NCBI RefSeq assembly: GCF_016807185.1
Contig: NZ_JAEVYN010000005.1
Span: forward strand, 1 to 64,000
From: Leptolyngbya sp. Cla-17
Lineage (GTDB): Bacteria > Cyanobacteriota > Cyanobacteriia > Leptolyngbyales > Leptolyngbyaceae
Direction of reading: 5' to 3'
Length of the DNA stretch: 64,000 nucleotides
This document shows positions 8,935-17,777 of this stretch, one piece after another. Below the pieces are notes generated by a model. That model made no database searches and was not told the origin of the DNA. It was given only the letters and a program-made list of their open reading frames with translations. The translations under genes and the position numbers were made by a program. How positions within the stretch are numbered: the first letter of the stretch is position 1; each line of letters starts with the position of its first letter.

Positions 8935-9384
8935 ATGACACCAGAAATTAAGATAGCTTCGATAGAAGATCTGGAAATTCTTTTGCCACTCGTTCGGGCG
9001 TTCCACGAATTCGAGGATCTCCACATTACAGAAGAACAAAGGAAAAGCTCACTTACTGCATTGTTGGCCAATGCAGTACTTGGTGGAGTTTGGCTAGTTT
9101 ATTATAATCACCAACCTGTTGGGTATATAGCACTGTGCCTTGGTTATAGTATTGAGTTCGCTGGAAAAGATGCTTTTATTGATGAATTCTACATTAGACC
9201 TGAATTTCGAAGAAAGGGACTAGGGAAGCAAACCTTAGAATTTATTAAAATGGCGGCGAAAGATCTTGATATTCGCGCAATTCATCTTGAAGTTGCAAGA
9301 ACGAACACTAATGCTCATAAGCTTTACTCTCGCTCTAACTTCGAGGTCCGTGACAAATATGTACTCATGTCAGTCAATCTATAA
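8935..9384 (+). CDS. GNAT-family N-acetyltransferase
   Basis: 149 aa, full length for the family. Motif A is visible as DEFYIRPEFRRKGLGKQTL (acetyl-CoA pyrophosphate loop RxxGxG near residues 90-100) followed by LEVARTNTNAHKLYSRSNF (motif B). It would transfer acetyl from acetyl-CoA to an amine; the substrate is unknown. The gene is distinctly more AT-rich than its neighbours. It follows the truncated VOC gene by 3 bp and could be co-transcribed with what remains upstream. A CCTAACAACG … TCGTTGT inverted repeat lies about 105 bp after its stop. Confidence 0.85.
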   Translation: MTPEIKIASIEDLEILLPLVRAFHEFEDLHITEEQRKSSLTALLANAVLGGVWLVYYNHQPVGYIALCLGYSIEFAGKDAFIDEFYIRPEFRRKGLGKQTLEFIKMAAKDLDIRAIHLEVARTNTNAHKLYSRSNFEVRDKYVLMSVNL

Positions 9385-9731
9385 TGAAACGTATCAATTA
9401 ATTCCAGCCTCTACTCAGTATCTCTATAAAGTTAAATTGCCAATCTAATGATGTGAAAGCCGTTAGAATCTGAACCGTATAGAGTATGAGTATTAGTGTG
9501 CCTAACAACGAGTGAACGGGGTCGTTGTGCCGCCTGAGATATTGATGAGGGCAGTACGCAGAGATTATTTATTAGTGTTTAGAGTCAATTTGTTTTCAGT
9601 TATCGATGAAACAGTCATTTGAGGTTTCTGGAAGGGTGATCCAATTATTTTTAATTGATCGATCTTTTGTTTGGTCGAAGAATCTGGAGCAGGAACAAAC
9701 GAGACGAGTTTTGTGCCGGGAGGATCATCAT
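9385..9731. other. Gene-free stretch with a short inverted repeat
   Basis: No convincing gene is seen. ACAACGA … TCGTTGT at about 9495-9528 is a 7-bp inverted repeat next to a CCTAAC motif; it recalls an integron attC half-site but lacks a matching outer box, so it is not annotated as one. Confidence 0.4.
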
Positions 9732-10100
9732 CTAAAGCATCATCATTTCAAATTTCAGTTGTCCCGAAGTACAATGGCTGACGCTTATCTCCTCGTTTTG
9801 AACCGCTTGCACCTCAGCATTATGAACCAATTGTGCTTTTTGGCTTGCTGCACGAACAATGCTGACGACGGTATTGTAAGCTAATCGAGTTGTCCGACTA
9901 ATGCCCCACAGACTGCTGCCTTCACTGTGCGCTTGCAAGACTTGGCGAATTTGTTTAGCCCTGAGATGATGACGGTAGTAGAAACTGTCAAAGGATTCGG
10001 AAAAGGTTTGATGGCAGATGGGACAGAGATAGTGTTGATGTCCGTTGGGCATCTTGCCATGTTTATGAGCTTTGGGATGACTACACAAGGAGCATTGCAT
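9732..10100 (-). pseudogene. IS1-like InsA remnant
   Basis: The N-terminal ~95 residues (MQCSLCSHPKAHKHGKM … CPICHQTFSESFDSFYYR) contain the paired CxxC zinc finger and HTH of IS1-type InsA proteins; the rest (from about residue 95) is unrelated. No InsB partner exists on this strand beside it, so this is a truncated element distinct from the two IS1 copies at 5668 and 8375. Confidence 0.7.
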
Positions 10101-10408
10101 ACACGGTTTATGTTGAGAGATTCTGCCCTACTCTACTAATGCCACATCCGTTTGATGCACTACCATTCATTTAACAACAGCATTTTCTCAGCAAAAATTT
10201 ATAGTTTTGTTAGGGTCACATCATATTGTTGCAGCCAATTTTACTTAAAGTCTTGAATCTGTGAACGGAGTGGGCGATCACTTATTTCAAATTCTCAGGG
10301 TAGTGAATCAATGCAGCGTTTTGAGAAGCAGAAAGTCCCTACGTAATCCTCTAATTGTTAGAATTCGTCAATCAGCTGGGTTTGGTGTACGCAAGTAACT
10401 ATATTCGG

Positions 10409-11869
10409 ATGCTACTGATGCGCCAATTGTGGGAGACGATCCATCAACTTAAACAGAAACACTTCGCTTCATCCTCGTTGCAATTTCGTCTTACTGTCGA
10501 AATTGCAACATTGTCAGTTTTGTCTTTGGGTGGTGTTGCCATTTGGACTGGTTGGAAGATGCAACAAGTTTTGATTGCAACTCATACCCAGACTGTTGAA
10601 TATATTGCAAGCCGCTTTCCTCGTGATGTAGAACTTTACAGCGAGATGTTGCCAGTCAAAACTGGACTGCAAAAAACAATTAATAATGTGGCTGTGTCGG
10701 GCTTAGTGGTTTGGGTCAAGAGCGTTGATGGTCAGCTATTGGCGCAGTCTATGGGCATGAATTCATCTTTTTCTGCCACGGCTGAATTAATTTCTCTTGC
10801 AGAGATGCCTTTAAAGCCGCAAGTCTACCTAGTCGATCATCGTTATCTCATTTTGTATGTAAGCCCAGTGGTATTGCAGGGGAAATTACTGGGTAAAGTT
10901 TACATGGCGCAGGATGTGACGGAGGAGCAACGTCATTTAATTGCAATGCTTCAGGGTTTAGCGGTGGTTTGCATCCTAGCAACGTTGTTGACAATGGCGG
11001 CGATCGCTCTGCGGATTCGGCGATCGCTGCAACCATTACAAGATATCAACCAGATTGCAGGCGCAATTTCAGCCGAGGATTTGAGTAACGTTAAGTTGCA
11101 ACTGAGCAATGCTCCTAATGAGGTAAAGGAACTGGCTCAAACCCTTGAAATGATGCTCTCTCGGCTTTCGGATGCTTGGGAACAACAGCGTCAGTTTGTC
11201 AGCAATGTCTCCCACGAACTGCGAACCCCTTTGACGGTCGTGCTGGGCTATCTGCAAAGTTTGCTGCGCCGCAGCACAAACCTAAACGATTATCAAAAAG
11301 AAGCTTTAGAGACTGCGGCTTCGGAAGCTGAGCGCACAGTTTGCCTGCTGCAAGATCTATTAGATCTGGCGCGGGCAGACAGTGGCTATATGCACTATCG
11401 TCTAGAACCAGTCCTGCTCAACGACCTTGTTACAGAGGTAGCAGGGATGGCAGCAAAGTTTAGTAACCGATCCATCAAGGTTCAAGCCAATGAAGAGGTT
11501 GAGGCGATTGCAGACCGTGATTGCTTGAAACAGGTGTTGATCAACCTAATTGATAATGCCGTGAAATACTCTGATCAGTCTGTTGAACTGATGATAGAGC
11601 GGGTAAATCAACAGGCAATTATTCAAGTGTGCGATCGCGGTGTTGGCATTCCTCTTCAAGATCAAAGTCGTATTTTTGAACGGTTCTATCGTATAGATAA
11701 AGCTCGAACTCGTTTAGCTAACGACGGCATCACCCAAATGACTGGAGGACATGGGTTGGGGCTATCAATTGTAAAAACTTTGCTAGAAGGAATGGGCGGC
11801 AGCATTACTGTGCGATCAAAACTGGGTGAGGGGAGTGTTTTTGCGATCGTTTTACCCACGCAACTTTAG
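10409..11869 (+). CDS. Membrane sensor histidine kinase (HAMP, HisKA, HATPase)
   Basis: The frame opens at a TTG at 10355, but the ATG at 10409 fits better with a short cytoplasmic N-terminus. Two membrane helices (around residues 30-52 and 180-202 of this start) flank a ~130-aa extracytoplasmic sensor region. A HAMP linker and the H-box SNVSHELRTPLT follow, then the N-box LINLIDNAVKYS, G1 VCDRGVGIP, F-box and G2 GGHGLGLSIVK. No response regulator is adjacent. The nearest candidate partner is the orphan OmpR-type regulator at 20781-21458, reading the other way; the intervening DNA holds two IS elements. The signal is unknown. Confidence 0.88.
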   Translation: MLLMRQLWETIHQLKQKHFASSSLQFRLTVEIATLSVLSLGGVAIWTGWKMQQVLIATHTQTVEYIASRFPRDVELYSEMLPVKTGLQKTINNVAVSGLVVWVKSVDGQLLAQSMGMNSSFSATAELISLAEMPLKPQVYLVDHRYLILYVSPVVLQGKLLGKVYMAQDVTEEQRHLIAMLQGLAVVCILATLLTMAAIALRIRRSLQPLQDINQIAGAISAEDLSNVKLQLSNAPNEVKELAQTLEMMLSRLSDAWEQQRQFVSNVSHELRTPLTVVLGYLQSLLRRSTNLNDYQKEALETAASEAERTVCLLQDLLDLARADSGYMHYRLEPVLLNDLVTEVAGMAAKFSNRSIKVQANEEVEAIADRDCLKQVLINLIDNAVKYSDQSVELMIERVNQQAIIQVCDRGVGIPLQDQSRIFERFYRIDKARTRLANDGITQMTGGHGLGLSIVKTLLEGMGGSITVRSKLGEGSVFAIVLPTQL

Positions 11870-11990
11870 AAACCCTCACGGCAAAAGTCAGCGGTTGCAG
11901 ATTTCCTCGAACTCAGCACTAGTGTTCAGTCAATCAAGAAGTGACGAGTAGAAGGAGTAAGATTGAGTCAGTCCTTTCAACGGTGCTGGT

Positions 11991-12461
11991 ATGGTTAAAA
12001 AGTACATCGTTAACTTAAACGAAACAGAACGGCAGTCTCTCGAACAACTGGTCACGACCGGCAAACGAGCTGCCTACACGATCAATCATGCGCGGATTCT
12101 TCTGAAAGCGGATTGCAATCAACCGAACGGGAGTTGGCGTGACCAGGACATCAAAGATGCCTTTGACATTAGTTTGCGAACGATTGAGCGGGTGCGGCAA
12201 CGATTTGTCGAAGAAGGTCTGGAAGCTGCGCTTAAAAGCCGTCCGGGTGGAGGACGAAAAAGAAAGTTGGATGGGGAAAGTGAGGCACATTTGATCGCAT
12301 TGCGATGTAGTGAGGCTCCCGAGGGAAAGGGGCGCTGGACGTTGCGATTATTGGCAGATCAAATGGTGGAACTGGGGTATGTCGAACAGTTGAGTCATGA
12401 AAGCGTGCGACAAGTGCTGAAAAAAACGAACTGCAACCCTGGCGGCAAGAGTGCTGGGTAA
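11991..12461 (+). CDS. IS630 transposase, HTH ORF
   Basis: 156 aa starting MVKKYIVNLNETERQSL, with a Psq/Homeodomain-like HTH pair (residues ~20-70 and 85-145). After a run of seven A at 12420-12427 the -1 frame (…KKNELQPWRQECWVIPPEQ…) is the conserved continuation, so the last ten residues here are out of frame. It resembles the A-run slippage used by many IS630 elements. Confidence 0.9.
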   Translation: MVKKYIVNLNETERQSLEQLVTTGKRAAYTINHARILLKADCNQPNGSWRDQDIKDAFDISLRTIERVRQRFVEEGLEAALKSRPGGGRKRKLDGESEAHLIALRCSEAPEGKGRWTLRLLADQMVELGYVEQLSHESVRQVLKKTNCNPGGKSAG

Positions 12462-12496
12462 TTCCACCGGAGCAAAACGCAGAGTTTGTCTGGCGA

Positions 12497-13123
12497 ATGG
12501 AAGCAGTGCTGGACCTGTATCAAACAGCTTATAACCCCAACGTTCCAGTGGTTTGCATTGATGAGGCAACCAAGCAATTAGTCAAAGAAACCCTCGTTCC
12601 CATGCCAGCAGAGCGGGGACAACCGGAACGGGTCGATTATGAGTATGAACGCAACGGCACAGCGAACTTGTTTATGGTGAGTGAACCGATGGTGGGATGG
12701 CGGCGGGTGGAAGTGACAAAGCAACGCACAGCCCTCGATTATGCCCACTTGCTCAAAACCTTGGTCGATGTAGATTATGCCCAAGCCGACAAAGTGATCG
12801 TCATTGCCGATAATCTCAACACCCATTCACCCGCTTCACTTTACAAAGCCTTTGAGCCAACCGAAGCGCAGCGAATTTTGAGCCGCTTGGAGTTTTGTCA
12901 TACTCCTAAGCATGGCAGTTGGTTAAACATGGCTGAAATTGAACTGAGTATTTTGAGTCGTCAATGTTTGGATCGTCGCATTCCTGATATGGATGTGCTC
13001 AAGCGGGAAGTTGCAGCTTGGCAGGACAACCGCAATCATGAGGAAACCTGGATTGACTGGCGCTTTGCGACGGCGGATGCCAGGGTGAAATTAAAGCGGC
13101 TTTACCCGTCTATTAATAATTGA
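12497..13123 (+). CDS. IS630 transposase, DDE ORF
   Basis: 208 aa catalytic half; CIDEATKQL holds the first Asp, VIADNLNTH the second, and HGSWLNMAEIELSIL the Glu. The frame is open upstream to the A run at about 12425, so the complete enzyme is probably made by -1 frameshifting with the HTH ORF. Confidence 0.9.
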   Translation: MEAVLDLYQTAYNPNVPVVCIDEATKQLVKETLVPMPAERGQPERVDYEYERNGTANLFMVSEPMVGWRRVEVTKQRTALDYAHLLKTLVDVDYAQADKVIVIADNLNTHSPASLYKAFEPTEAQRILSRLEFCHTPKHGSWLNMAEIELSILSRQCLDRRIPDMDVLKREVAAWQDNRNHEETWIDWRFATADARVKLKRLYPSINN

Positions 13124-13156
13124 CTAAACACTAGGATACCCATCAATCCGCTGCAC

Positions 13157-13684
13157 TTATGGGTTAGCTAGGTGTTGTCGAGCTTTTTGCATCACAGACT
13201 CGATGTACTCGACTTTGCCTGTTGTGTACGCTTCCCGATCGCTGAAAAAGCGTTGAGCAAGATTGTACTTCAATCTTGCATAACGTTCGGCTTCGTCTGA
13301 ATGCTTGCGAAGGTGGTCTCGAAACAACAAACGCTCCCACAATTCGCTATCTGGTTCAACCATGTGAATGTGGTGAGTGCGTGGACCGGTGGGGGGTAAA
13401 CCTTTCACAAAAAACATCCGCTGGGGGTCAGGATTATCAACCCAGTAAGCATAACCCAGGTACTCTAGCTGAGAAACTGCAACTTGTTTTGCTTCTGCAA
13501 GTGAGCGTACCTCTACCAACAAATCAATAATGGGCTTCGCCGCTAACCCTGGAACTGCTGTGCTGCCAAAATGCTCAATACGAGTGATGAGATCTCCGTC
13601 TAGAAACGCCCGAATGCTTACAGCTTCTTGTTCAAAAAGTAGCACCCAGTTTGGGTTGTAATCAGTGATGATAATTTCATCCAT
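13157..13684 (-). CDS. GrpB/UPF0157-family nucleotidyltransferase-fold protein
   Basis: The start is placed at the ATG encoding MDEIIITDYNPNW, the conserved family start; an upstream in-frame ATG at 13717 would add 11 unsupported residues. The ~175-aa protein carries RIEHFGSTAVPGLAAKPIIDLLVEV, the GS(T/S)xVPGLxxKPxxD signature of GrpB proteins, which share the nucleotidyltransferase fold. The biochemical role of the family is not well defined. It ends 24 bp from the IS630 right end and reads towards it, so its terminator region may have been displaced. Confidence 0.87.
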   Translation of the reverse strand: MDEIIITDYNPNWVLLFEQEAVSIRAFLDGDLITRIEHFGSTAVPGLAAKPIIDLLVEVRSLAEAKQVAVSQLEYLGYAYWVDNPDPQRMFFVKGLPPTGPRTHHIHMVEPDSELWERLLFRDHLRKHSDEAERYARLKYNLAQRFFSDREAYTTGKVEYIESVMQKARQHLANP

Positions 13685-14004
13685 CGGTCTGCAACTTGTC
13701 GATATGAACTGGGCCAACCCAATGCTAACCCTTCTACAGACAATCTAATACCGCTCCAACCTAGACCCGAAGCCAGCTAACTATTAATTCATTGGACTGT
13801 TTCTGCATAATGACCCTGCCAAGTGGATTATCAGGATTTTTTCCGTATATTTTCAGAAATTGGTTTGCATGAGGCGAAAGACTTTTGGGACTAACGCGAT
13901 CGCGCTACTTATAGCGATGAGTCAGCAAATCTCCTTGTCTGTAGATGTGGTGCGATCGCAATCTGAGAAGAAGCTGAATTCAAGCTGAGAGTTTTTTACG
14001 ACTA

Positions 14005-14059
14005 CATTCAGGAGATTTCTGCTCTTACTTCAGATAGGCTTCAGTGCTGACTGAGATGC
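14005..14059 (+). promoter_or_regulatory. 11-bp-phased TTCAG direct repeats (OmpR/PhoB-type operator)
   Basis: TTCAG occurs at 14007, 14029 and 14040, spaced 22 and 11 bp, with degenerate units in register at 14018 and 14051. Such phasing is typical for tandem OmpR/PhoB-type regulators. It lies 75-125 bp before the ATG at 14133. The rest of 13718-14132 shows no gene. Confidence 0.55.
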
Positions 14060-14132
14060 TTTTAACCAGTGAGCCAGTAAGGTTTACTCAAGAAAATCAT
14101 CTCACGATTCAACAGTTAGTCAGGAGTAACCC

Positions 14133-14498
14133 ATGAAATTAGCTTCTTTGCTTACAGGTCTTGCAGTGGTTGGATTATTTACCGTTGGAGATGTTTCATT
14201 AACGGCAGTGCATCCTTCATTGACTCAAGTAGCCACTGCGGCTGAAATGCCAACTGCTCAACAAAAAATCGCCCTAATCACTAAAAATAAAGGGCAAATC
14301 GGCGGTGGCGATCAACTCCGTCGATTTTTCTTCGGAGAGTTAGATCCAATCGGCATTCAGCCAGGTGGAGGAGGTCATGTGGTCAACCTATATAACAAAG
14401 CCAACGATGTGACCTTCTCATACTGTGCGCATTTTGACGTGGTGGTTGCAGTGAAGAAGGGAAAAGTGGCTCAGTTTCTTGCCAGTGAAGTGAAGTAG
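14133..14498 (+). CDS. Small secreted protein of unknown function
   Basis: 121 aa with a signal peptide (hydrophobic core LLTGLAVVGLFTV, likely cleavage after the ATAAE region around residue 46, or earlier). The mature part is short and Gly-rich (GQIGGGDQ, GGGGHVVN) with a C-terminal beta-rich segment containing a single Cys (SYCAHFDVVVAV). I do not recognise the family. An AGGAG stretch eight bases before the ATG supports the start. It is followed 111 bp later by the DUF4079 membrane protein on the same strand; the phased TTCAG repeats upstream suggest two-component control of the pair. Confidence 0.7.
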   Translation: MKLASLLTGLAVVGLFTVGDVSLTAVHPSLTQVATAAEMPTAQQKIALITKNKGQIGGGDQLRRFFFGELDPIGIQPGGGGHVVNLYNKANDVTFSYCAHFDVVVAVKKGKVAQFLASEVK

Positions 14499-14609
14499 GG
14501 CACACAGTCAAAAAAATCAAAATTTAGAAGCTAGGAGTCAGAAGAAAATACAATTTCTTTTTCCTAGCTGCTTTTTATCAGAATCACCCCAATTCAAGAG
14601 AGGTTGTAT

Positions 14610-15347
14610 ATGGAATTCAGGGATGTGATCTTGCTGCTACATCCGATCGCCGCTGTAGTGATTGTGTTCCCACTCATTGGCATTGTTCTGAATCGCGCCC
14701 TTCAAACACGGCAACGTCGATTGCAGACTGCTAGCGGAGAGAAGAGCAAAATTCCTCCAAGTGCAGGACAGGAGCATGTACAGCTTGGTCGTTGGCTGAC
14801 TGGCGCAGTAGTAGGAATTGTTCTATTAGCATTAGCCTATGACATCTTTAGCAATATTTTTGATCAAAAAGTTTGGGATCAAAGCCCACTTAAGGTAGGA
14901 ATAATTATCATAATTTTTGGCGTTGCGATCGCGTCTCTAGCGTTGCTTTACCGTGCAAAAACACGACTGTGGCGAGGAGTATTTGCAACTCTCACAGGCA
15001 TGAGTTTGGTTGTGCTTGGTTGTCAAGATGGTATCTATCGCAAAACAGATCAGTGGTACTTTTCTCACTACTATTACGGCATCACTGCGGCACTATTAAT
15101 GATTTTTTCTCTGGCAATTTTGCGCGAGATTTACCAAGATAGAACCAACCGCTGGCGTACCATTCACATTGTTCTCAATTCCATTGCGGTGCTCATTTTC
15201 ATGGGTCAGGGCATTACTGGAACCCAATCACTACTGGAAGTTCCCCTCGCATGGCAAGAACCCTATGTTAATCAACTTTATGGGCAGCAATGCGATAAGA
15301 AACCTTGTACGGTTCAAGCAGCGCCTGCCCCTCAAATAGCTAAATAA
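14610..15347 (+). CDS. DUF4079-type integral membrane protein
   Basis: Starts at ATG 14610 (GAGAGG seven bases before), giving 245 aa with about six membrane helices: LLHPIAAVVIVFPLIGIVLN, a second at ~70-90, and others near 100-120, 128-145, 155-175 and 190-210. Conserved histidines occur in the first helix (LLHPIAA) and the loop FSHYYYG. Residues ~35-60 form a polar loop. This matches cyanobacterial DUF4079 proteins, which resemble cytochrome b561-like helical bundles; a redox role is suggested by others' fold comparison but not proven by this sequence. A terminator follows at 15411. Confidence 0.75.
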   Translation: MEFRDVILLLHPIAAVVIVFPLIGIVLNRALQTRQRRLQTASGEKSKIPPSAGQEHVQLGRWLTGAVVGIVLLALAYDIFSNIFDQKVWDQSPLKVGIIIIIFGVAIASLALLYRAKTRLWRGVFATLTGMSLVVLGCQDGIYRKTDQWYFSHYYYGITAALLMIFSLAILREIYQDRTNRWRTIHIVLNSIAVLIFMGQGITGTQSLLEVPLAWQEPYVNQLYGQQCDKKPCTVQAAPAPQIAK

Positions 15348-15410
15348 TACTTGCTTGAAGACGGACGAGGAAGATATTAACGTGGCAATAATTGCTCCTA
15401 CATTTTTTAG

Positions 15411-15437
15411 GCTAAAACCCCTAAGGATTTTAGCTTT
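15411..15437 (+). terminator. Rho-independent terminator
   Basis: GCTAAAACCC, loop CTAA, GGATTTTAGC, then TTTCTTC. It ends the transcript of the secreted-protein/DUF4079 pair. Confidence 0.75.
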
Positions 15438-15761
15438 CTTCTTGCAACTTTCGTTGCCGGGTTAATATGCAGCGACAGATATTTATCAAATTGGCATCAT
15501 TGAGTTGAGTTGTGATTGAGTTTCGACTTCGCTCAACTCGCGGTGGATAAGTGAAGTCGAAACCCGCTATCAACGGATAACAACCCAGTTTTATTGTGAG
15601 TCGGCGATATGGACTCTGCACAGGCTACGCCAACACTCTTTTTTGCTGCTGAACTTGAAAGCGATCTCGCTAAAAATGTCGTCTAACCCTTGCAGCAGAG
15701 TAGGCTGTTTTCGCTTCGCAACGACTTTACCTTTAAGGTTCTCTGCTGCAAGTTCATACTA
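15438..15761. other. Intergenic, nothing recognised
   Basis: A short inverted pair (GAGTTTCGACTTCGCTC … GTGAAGTCGAAAC) resembling dispersed cyanobacterial repeats is present at 15518-15560; no gene is supported. Confidence 0.4.
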
Positions 15762-16217
15762 TTACCTACGGTCGGTGGCTCGCCCCCGATAGGCTGCCAT
15801 CATCCTCTTCATTTCTGCCATCATTTCCTTCATCTCAGTCATCATTACTTGTTGTTGCTGCTGAACTTCTTGCACGGTCGATGTACTTATTGTTCTGGGC
15901 TGAATGGTACCTAACCTCGTCCTACCAATCAGTATCTCCATTTGCTGTATCAGAACCTGTTGCTGCCTATATAAATCGTTCGTTGTTGTAGGCTTTCCGG
16001 ATGGCACAGAAGTTAGCGCTTTCATTTCTGCCATCATCAGTTTCATTTGTGTCATCATCTCTTGCATATCTTCGGTAACTACTCGCAGTTCCCGAAACAT
16101 CCGCTGTATCGTCGCGTCTTGCTGGGCGATAACAAAAGTCGGCGTTTTGGCTGTAGCAGGTACAGCCACAGACACAATTATCAAGCTAGACACAATGCCA
16201 TAAACAAGTCTTTTCAC
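15762..16217 (-). CDS. Secreted methionine-rich protein (candidate metal binder)
   Basis: 151 aa with a signal peptide (KRLVYGIVSSLIIVSVAVPATA, cut after ATA near residue 23). Two Met-rich amphipathic segments, near residues 50-68 and 123-142, repeat an M-x-x-M-M pattern (QEMMTQMKLMMAEM and TEMKEMMAEMKRMM). No cysteine or histidine cluster is seen. Met-rich MxxM arrays in periplasmic proteins often bind Cu(I) or Ag(I); a copper-sequestering role is therefore a reasonable guess, but the helices could also simply be a coiled coil. The upstream 450 bp is AT-rich and ends at an IS5 element. It stands alone in its transcription unit. Confidence 0.75.
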   Translation of the reverse strand: MKRLVYGIVSSLIIVSVAVPATAKTPTFVIAQQDATIQRMFRELRVVTEDMQEMMTQMKLMMAEMKALTSVPSGKPTTTNDLYRQQQVLIQQMEILIGRTRLGTIQPRTISTSTVQEVQQQQQVMMTEMKEMMAEMKRMMAAYRGRATDRR

Positions 16218-16666
16218 TGGAAAAACTCCTTAAACTATTCGTTAGATTAGATGCCTTTAGTCAATTTGAGACACTAAGCACATCTAGTAAGTTACAAATT
16301 AAAGTAAATCTAAGAAATCCGAATGAGAGGGAGTTTAAAAACAGAGTAAAGCAATATGATTAGTTAATGAGAAAATACAATATCTTGGTATTAAATTAAA
16401 GAACAAACTAATTTGAATCTATCTGTTGGGTAAACTTTTATAAAAAAATTATAAGAGTGGCAATTCAAATAGATTAATTTCTGGTACCGACAGAGAAGCC
16501 TTAAGCAGATAAGGTAGCAGTCTTCTAAATAAATCTACTCATCGGCAAAGTATTTACTTTAGAAGTTTCTATACCTTTTTTGAACAAGAATTACTACATT
16601 AGACATTATTGGAAATAGCGAAGCACTAGAAAGCACGACAAGAGAGTACTTCTAGCAATTTTAAGC
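16218..16666. other. AT-rich intergenic, likely promoter of the Met-rich gene
   Basis: No reading frame with coding character is seen. AT-rich blocks and a GGAG-like Shine-Dalgarno just before 16217 are the only features noted. Confidence 0.4.
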
Positions 16667-17593
16667 TTAGGCGGTTTTGAGTTGAGGATGGGTGAGTTGA
16701 CGATGAGTGAGCCGAAAGTTGTGCAGTCCGCAGGCAGTTTCCATCACATCATCCGCATAATAGCCAGTTCGGTTGCGAAACTTGTGTGCCACAATGTTGC
16801 AGCGTTTGATGCCACTGATTTGATGTTCTATTTCGACTCGTTCGCTGGAAATCTCCCGGTTGTGGTGTTTATCTTGGTCGCTTAACTGCTGGTTTCGAGG
16901 CTTTTTCTTCGGTTGTCTAATCGTCACTCCAGGGGGTGCAAACCCTTGAAACCCTCTGTCTTGCCACAAGGTACTGCCGGGTGGAAACTGGTATTCCTCG
17001 CCGTCACAAATGGCTTTGTCATGCACACTGCCACAGTAGGTGTCGCTTAAAAACACAACCTTTCCCCCCCGCTCACTGATGATATTGTTGGTCATCGTAT
17101 GACGCTTCTTTTTGCCACTGTAATAATCCTGCTGGCGCTCTGGGTCTTTTGGCCGATTCATCGGGCGCTCAGTGCCGTCGATGATGAACTCCAAACTGGG
17201 ACACTCCCTTAACACCGCTTCTAGCCGTGCGGGTTCTCGCTCCGGTAATTGTTTCTCATAGCCCAATGCTTGATTCAATATTCGGCTCAACTTGTGAATC
17301 CATTCCCAGGCTTGGGTTTGTCCAATCCCAAACAAAAACCCTTGCACCGTTTGGGTGGGATACACTCGGAAGTACACCAAAATAAATAACAGTTTGTCTG
17401 CACTGCTGGACACCTCAGCGTGTCGTCCTCCCCCATAGCGACGGGCACGAGGTCGCTTAATGTATTCCCGTTCGATATATTCTTGCCATGCCACCTCAAA
17501 GCTTTCCAGCAATTGCTCAAATTCCGCAGGCTTTAATCCCGTGAGACTTTGCAACACGTAGGGCTTACCTTGAACTTTGCTATAGCTCAACAT
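16667..17593 (-). CDS. IS5-family transposase (DDE_Tnp_4 type)
   Basis: 308 aa, full length. An N-terminal HTH_Tnp_4-like domain (residues ~15-120) precedes the DDE core: FIIDGTERPMNRP (Asp), DRGFQGFAPPG (Asp, about residue 205) and VEIEHQISGIKR (Glu). The element ends could not be fixed with certainty; GCAAT-containing short repeats near 16650 and 17660 are candidates. It lies between the Met-rich gene and the glycosyltransferase and ends just before the phased repeats at 17688. Confidence 0.88.
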   Translation of the reverse strand: MLSYSKVQGKPYVLQSLTGLKPAEFEQLLESFEVAWQEYIEREYIKRPRARRYGGGRHAEVSSSADKLLFILVYFRVYPTQTVQGFLFGIGQTQAWEWIHKLSRILNQALGYEKQLPEREPARLEAVLRECPSLEFIIDGTERPMNRPKDPERQQDYYSGKKKRHTMTNNIISERGGKVVFLSDTYCGSVHDKAICDGEEYQFPPGSTLWQDRGFQGFAPPGVTIRQPKKKPRNQQLSDQDKHHNREISSERVEIEHQISGIKRCNIVAHKFRNRTGYYADDVMETACGLHNFRLTHRQLTHPQLKTA

Positions 17594-17687
17594 CGCTGGT
17601 TCCGTTCGACTTGCGTTATCTTTTTCGCATCCTATTCTATTTCCGATTAAGTCTATTGCACTGAATCGAATCGCATAAACAGAAGTC

Positions 17688-17725
17688 TTCAGGACGAACT
17701 CAGATCTTCTTCAGGCTCTTCTCAT
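17688..17725 (+). promoter_or_regulatory. 11-bp-phased TTCAG/CTCAG repeats
   Basis: TTCAG at 17688, CTCAG at 17699, TTCAG at 17710 and CTCAT at 17721 are each exactly 11 bp apart. The array abuts the TTG that would open the glycosyltransferase frame at 17727, which argues that translation starts later. It matches the arrangement before 14133. Confidence 0.6.
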
Positions 17726-17777
17726 CTTGAGCCATCATAATGGAATTGCTCGTTTAGCTTTATTTCAGGGCAACCCA

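Larger units (their letters stand above)
11922..13131 (+). mobile_element. IS630-family element (1210 bp)
   Basis: Inverted ends GTGTTCAGTCAATCA at left and the complement of GTGTTTAGTCAATTA at right, flanked by TA at 11920-11921 and 13132-13133. It is a third, separate IS630 subgroup in this window (with KKYIVNLNETER start). Confidence 0.9.

Noticed and set aside
9490..9530. CCTAACAACG … TCGTTGT as an integron attC site behind the intact GNAT gene
   Set aside because: Only one pair of boxes; no matching outer GTTA box at a suitable distance.
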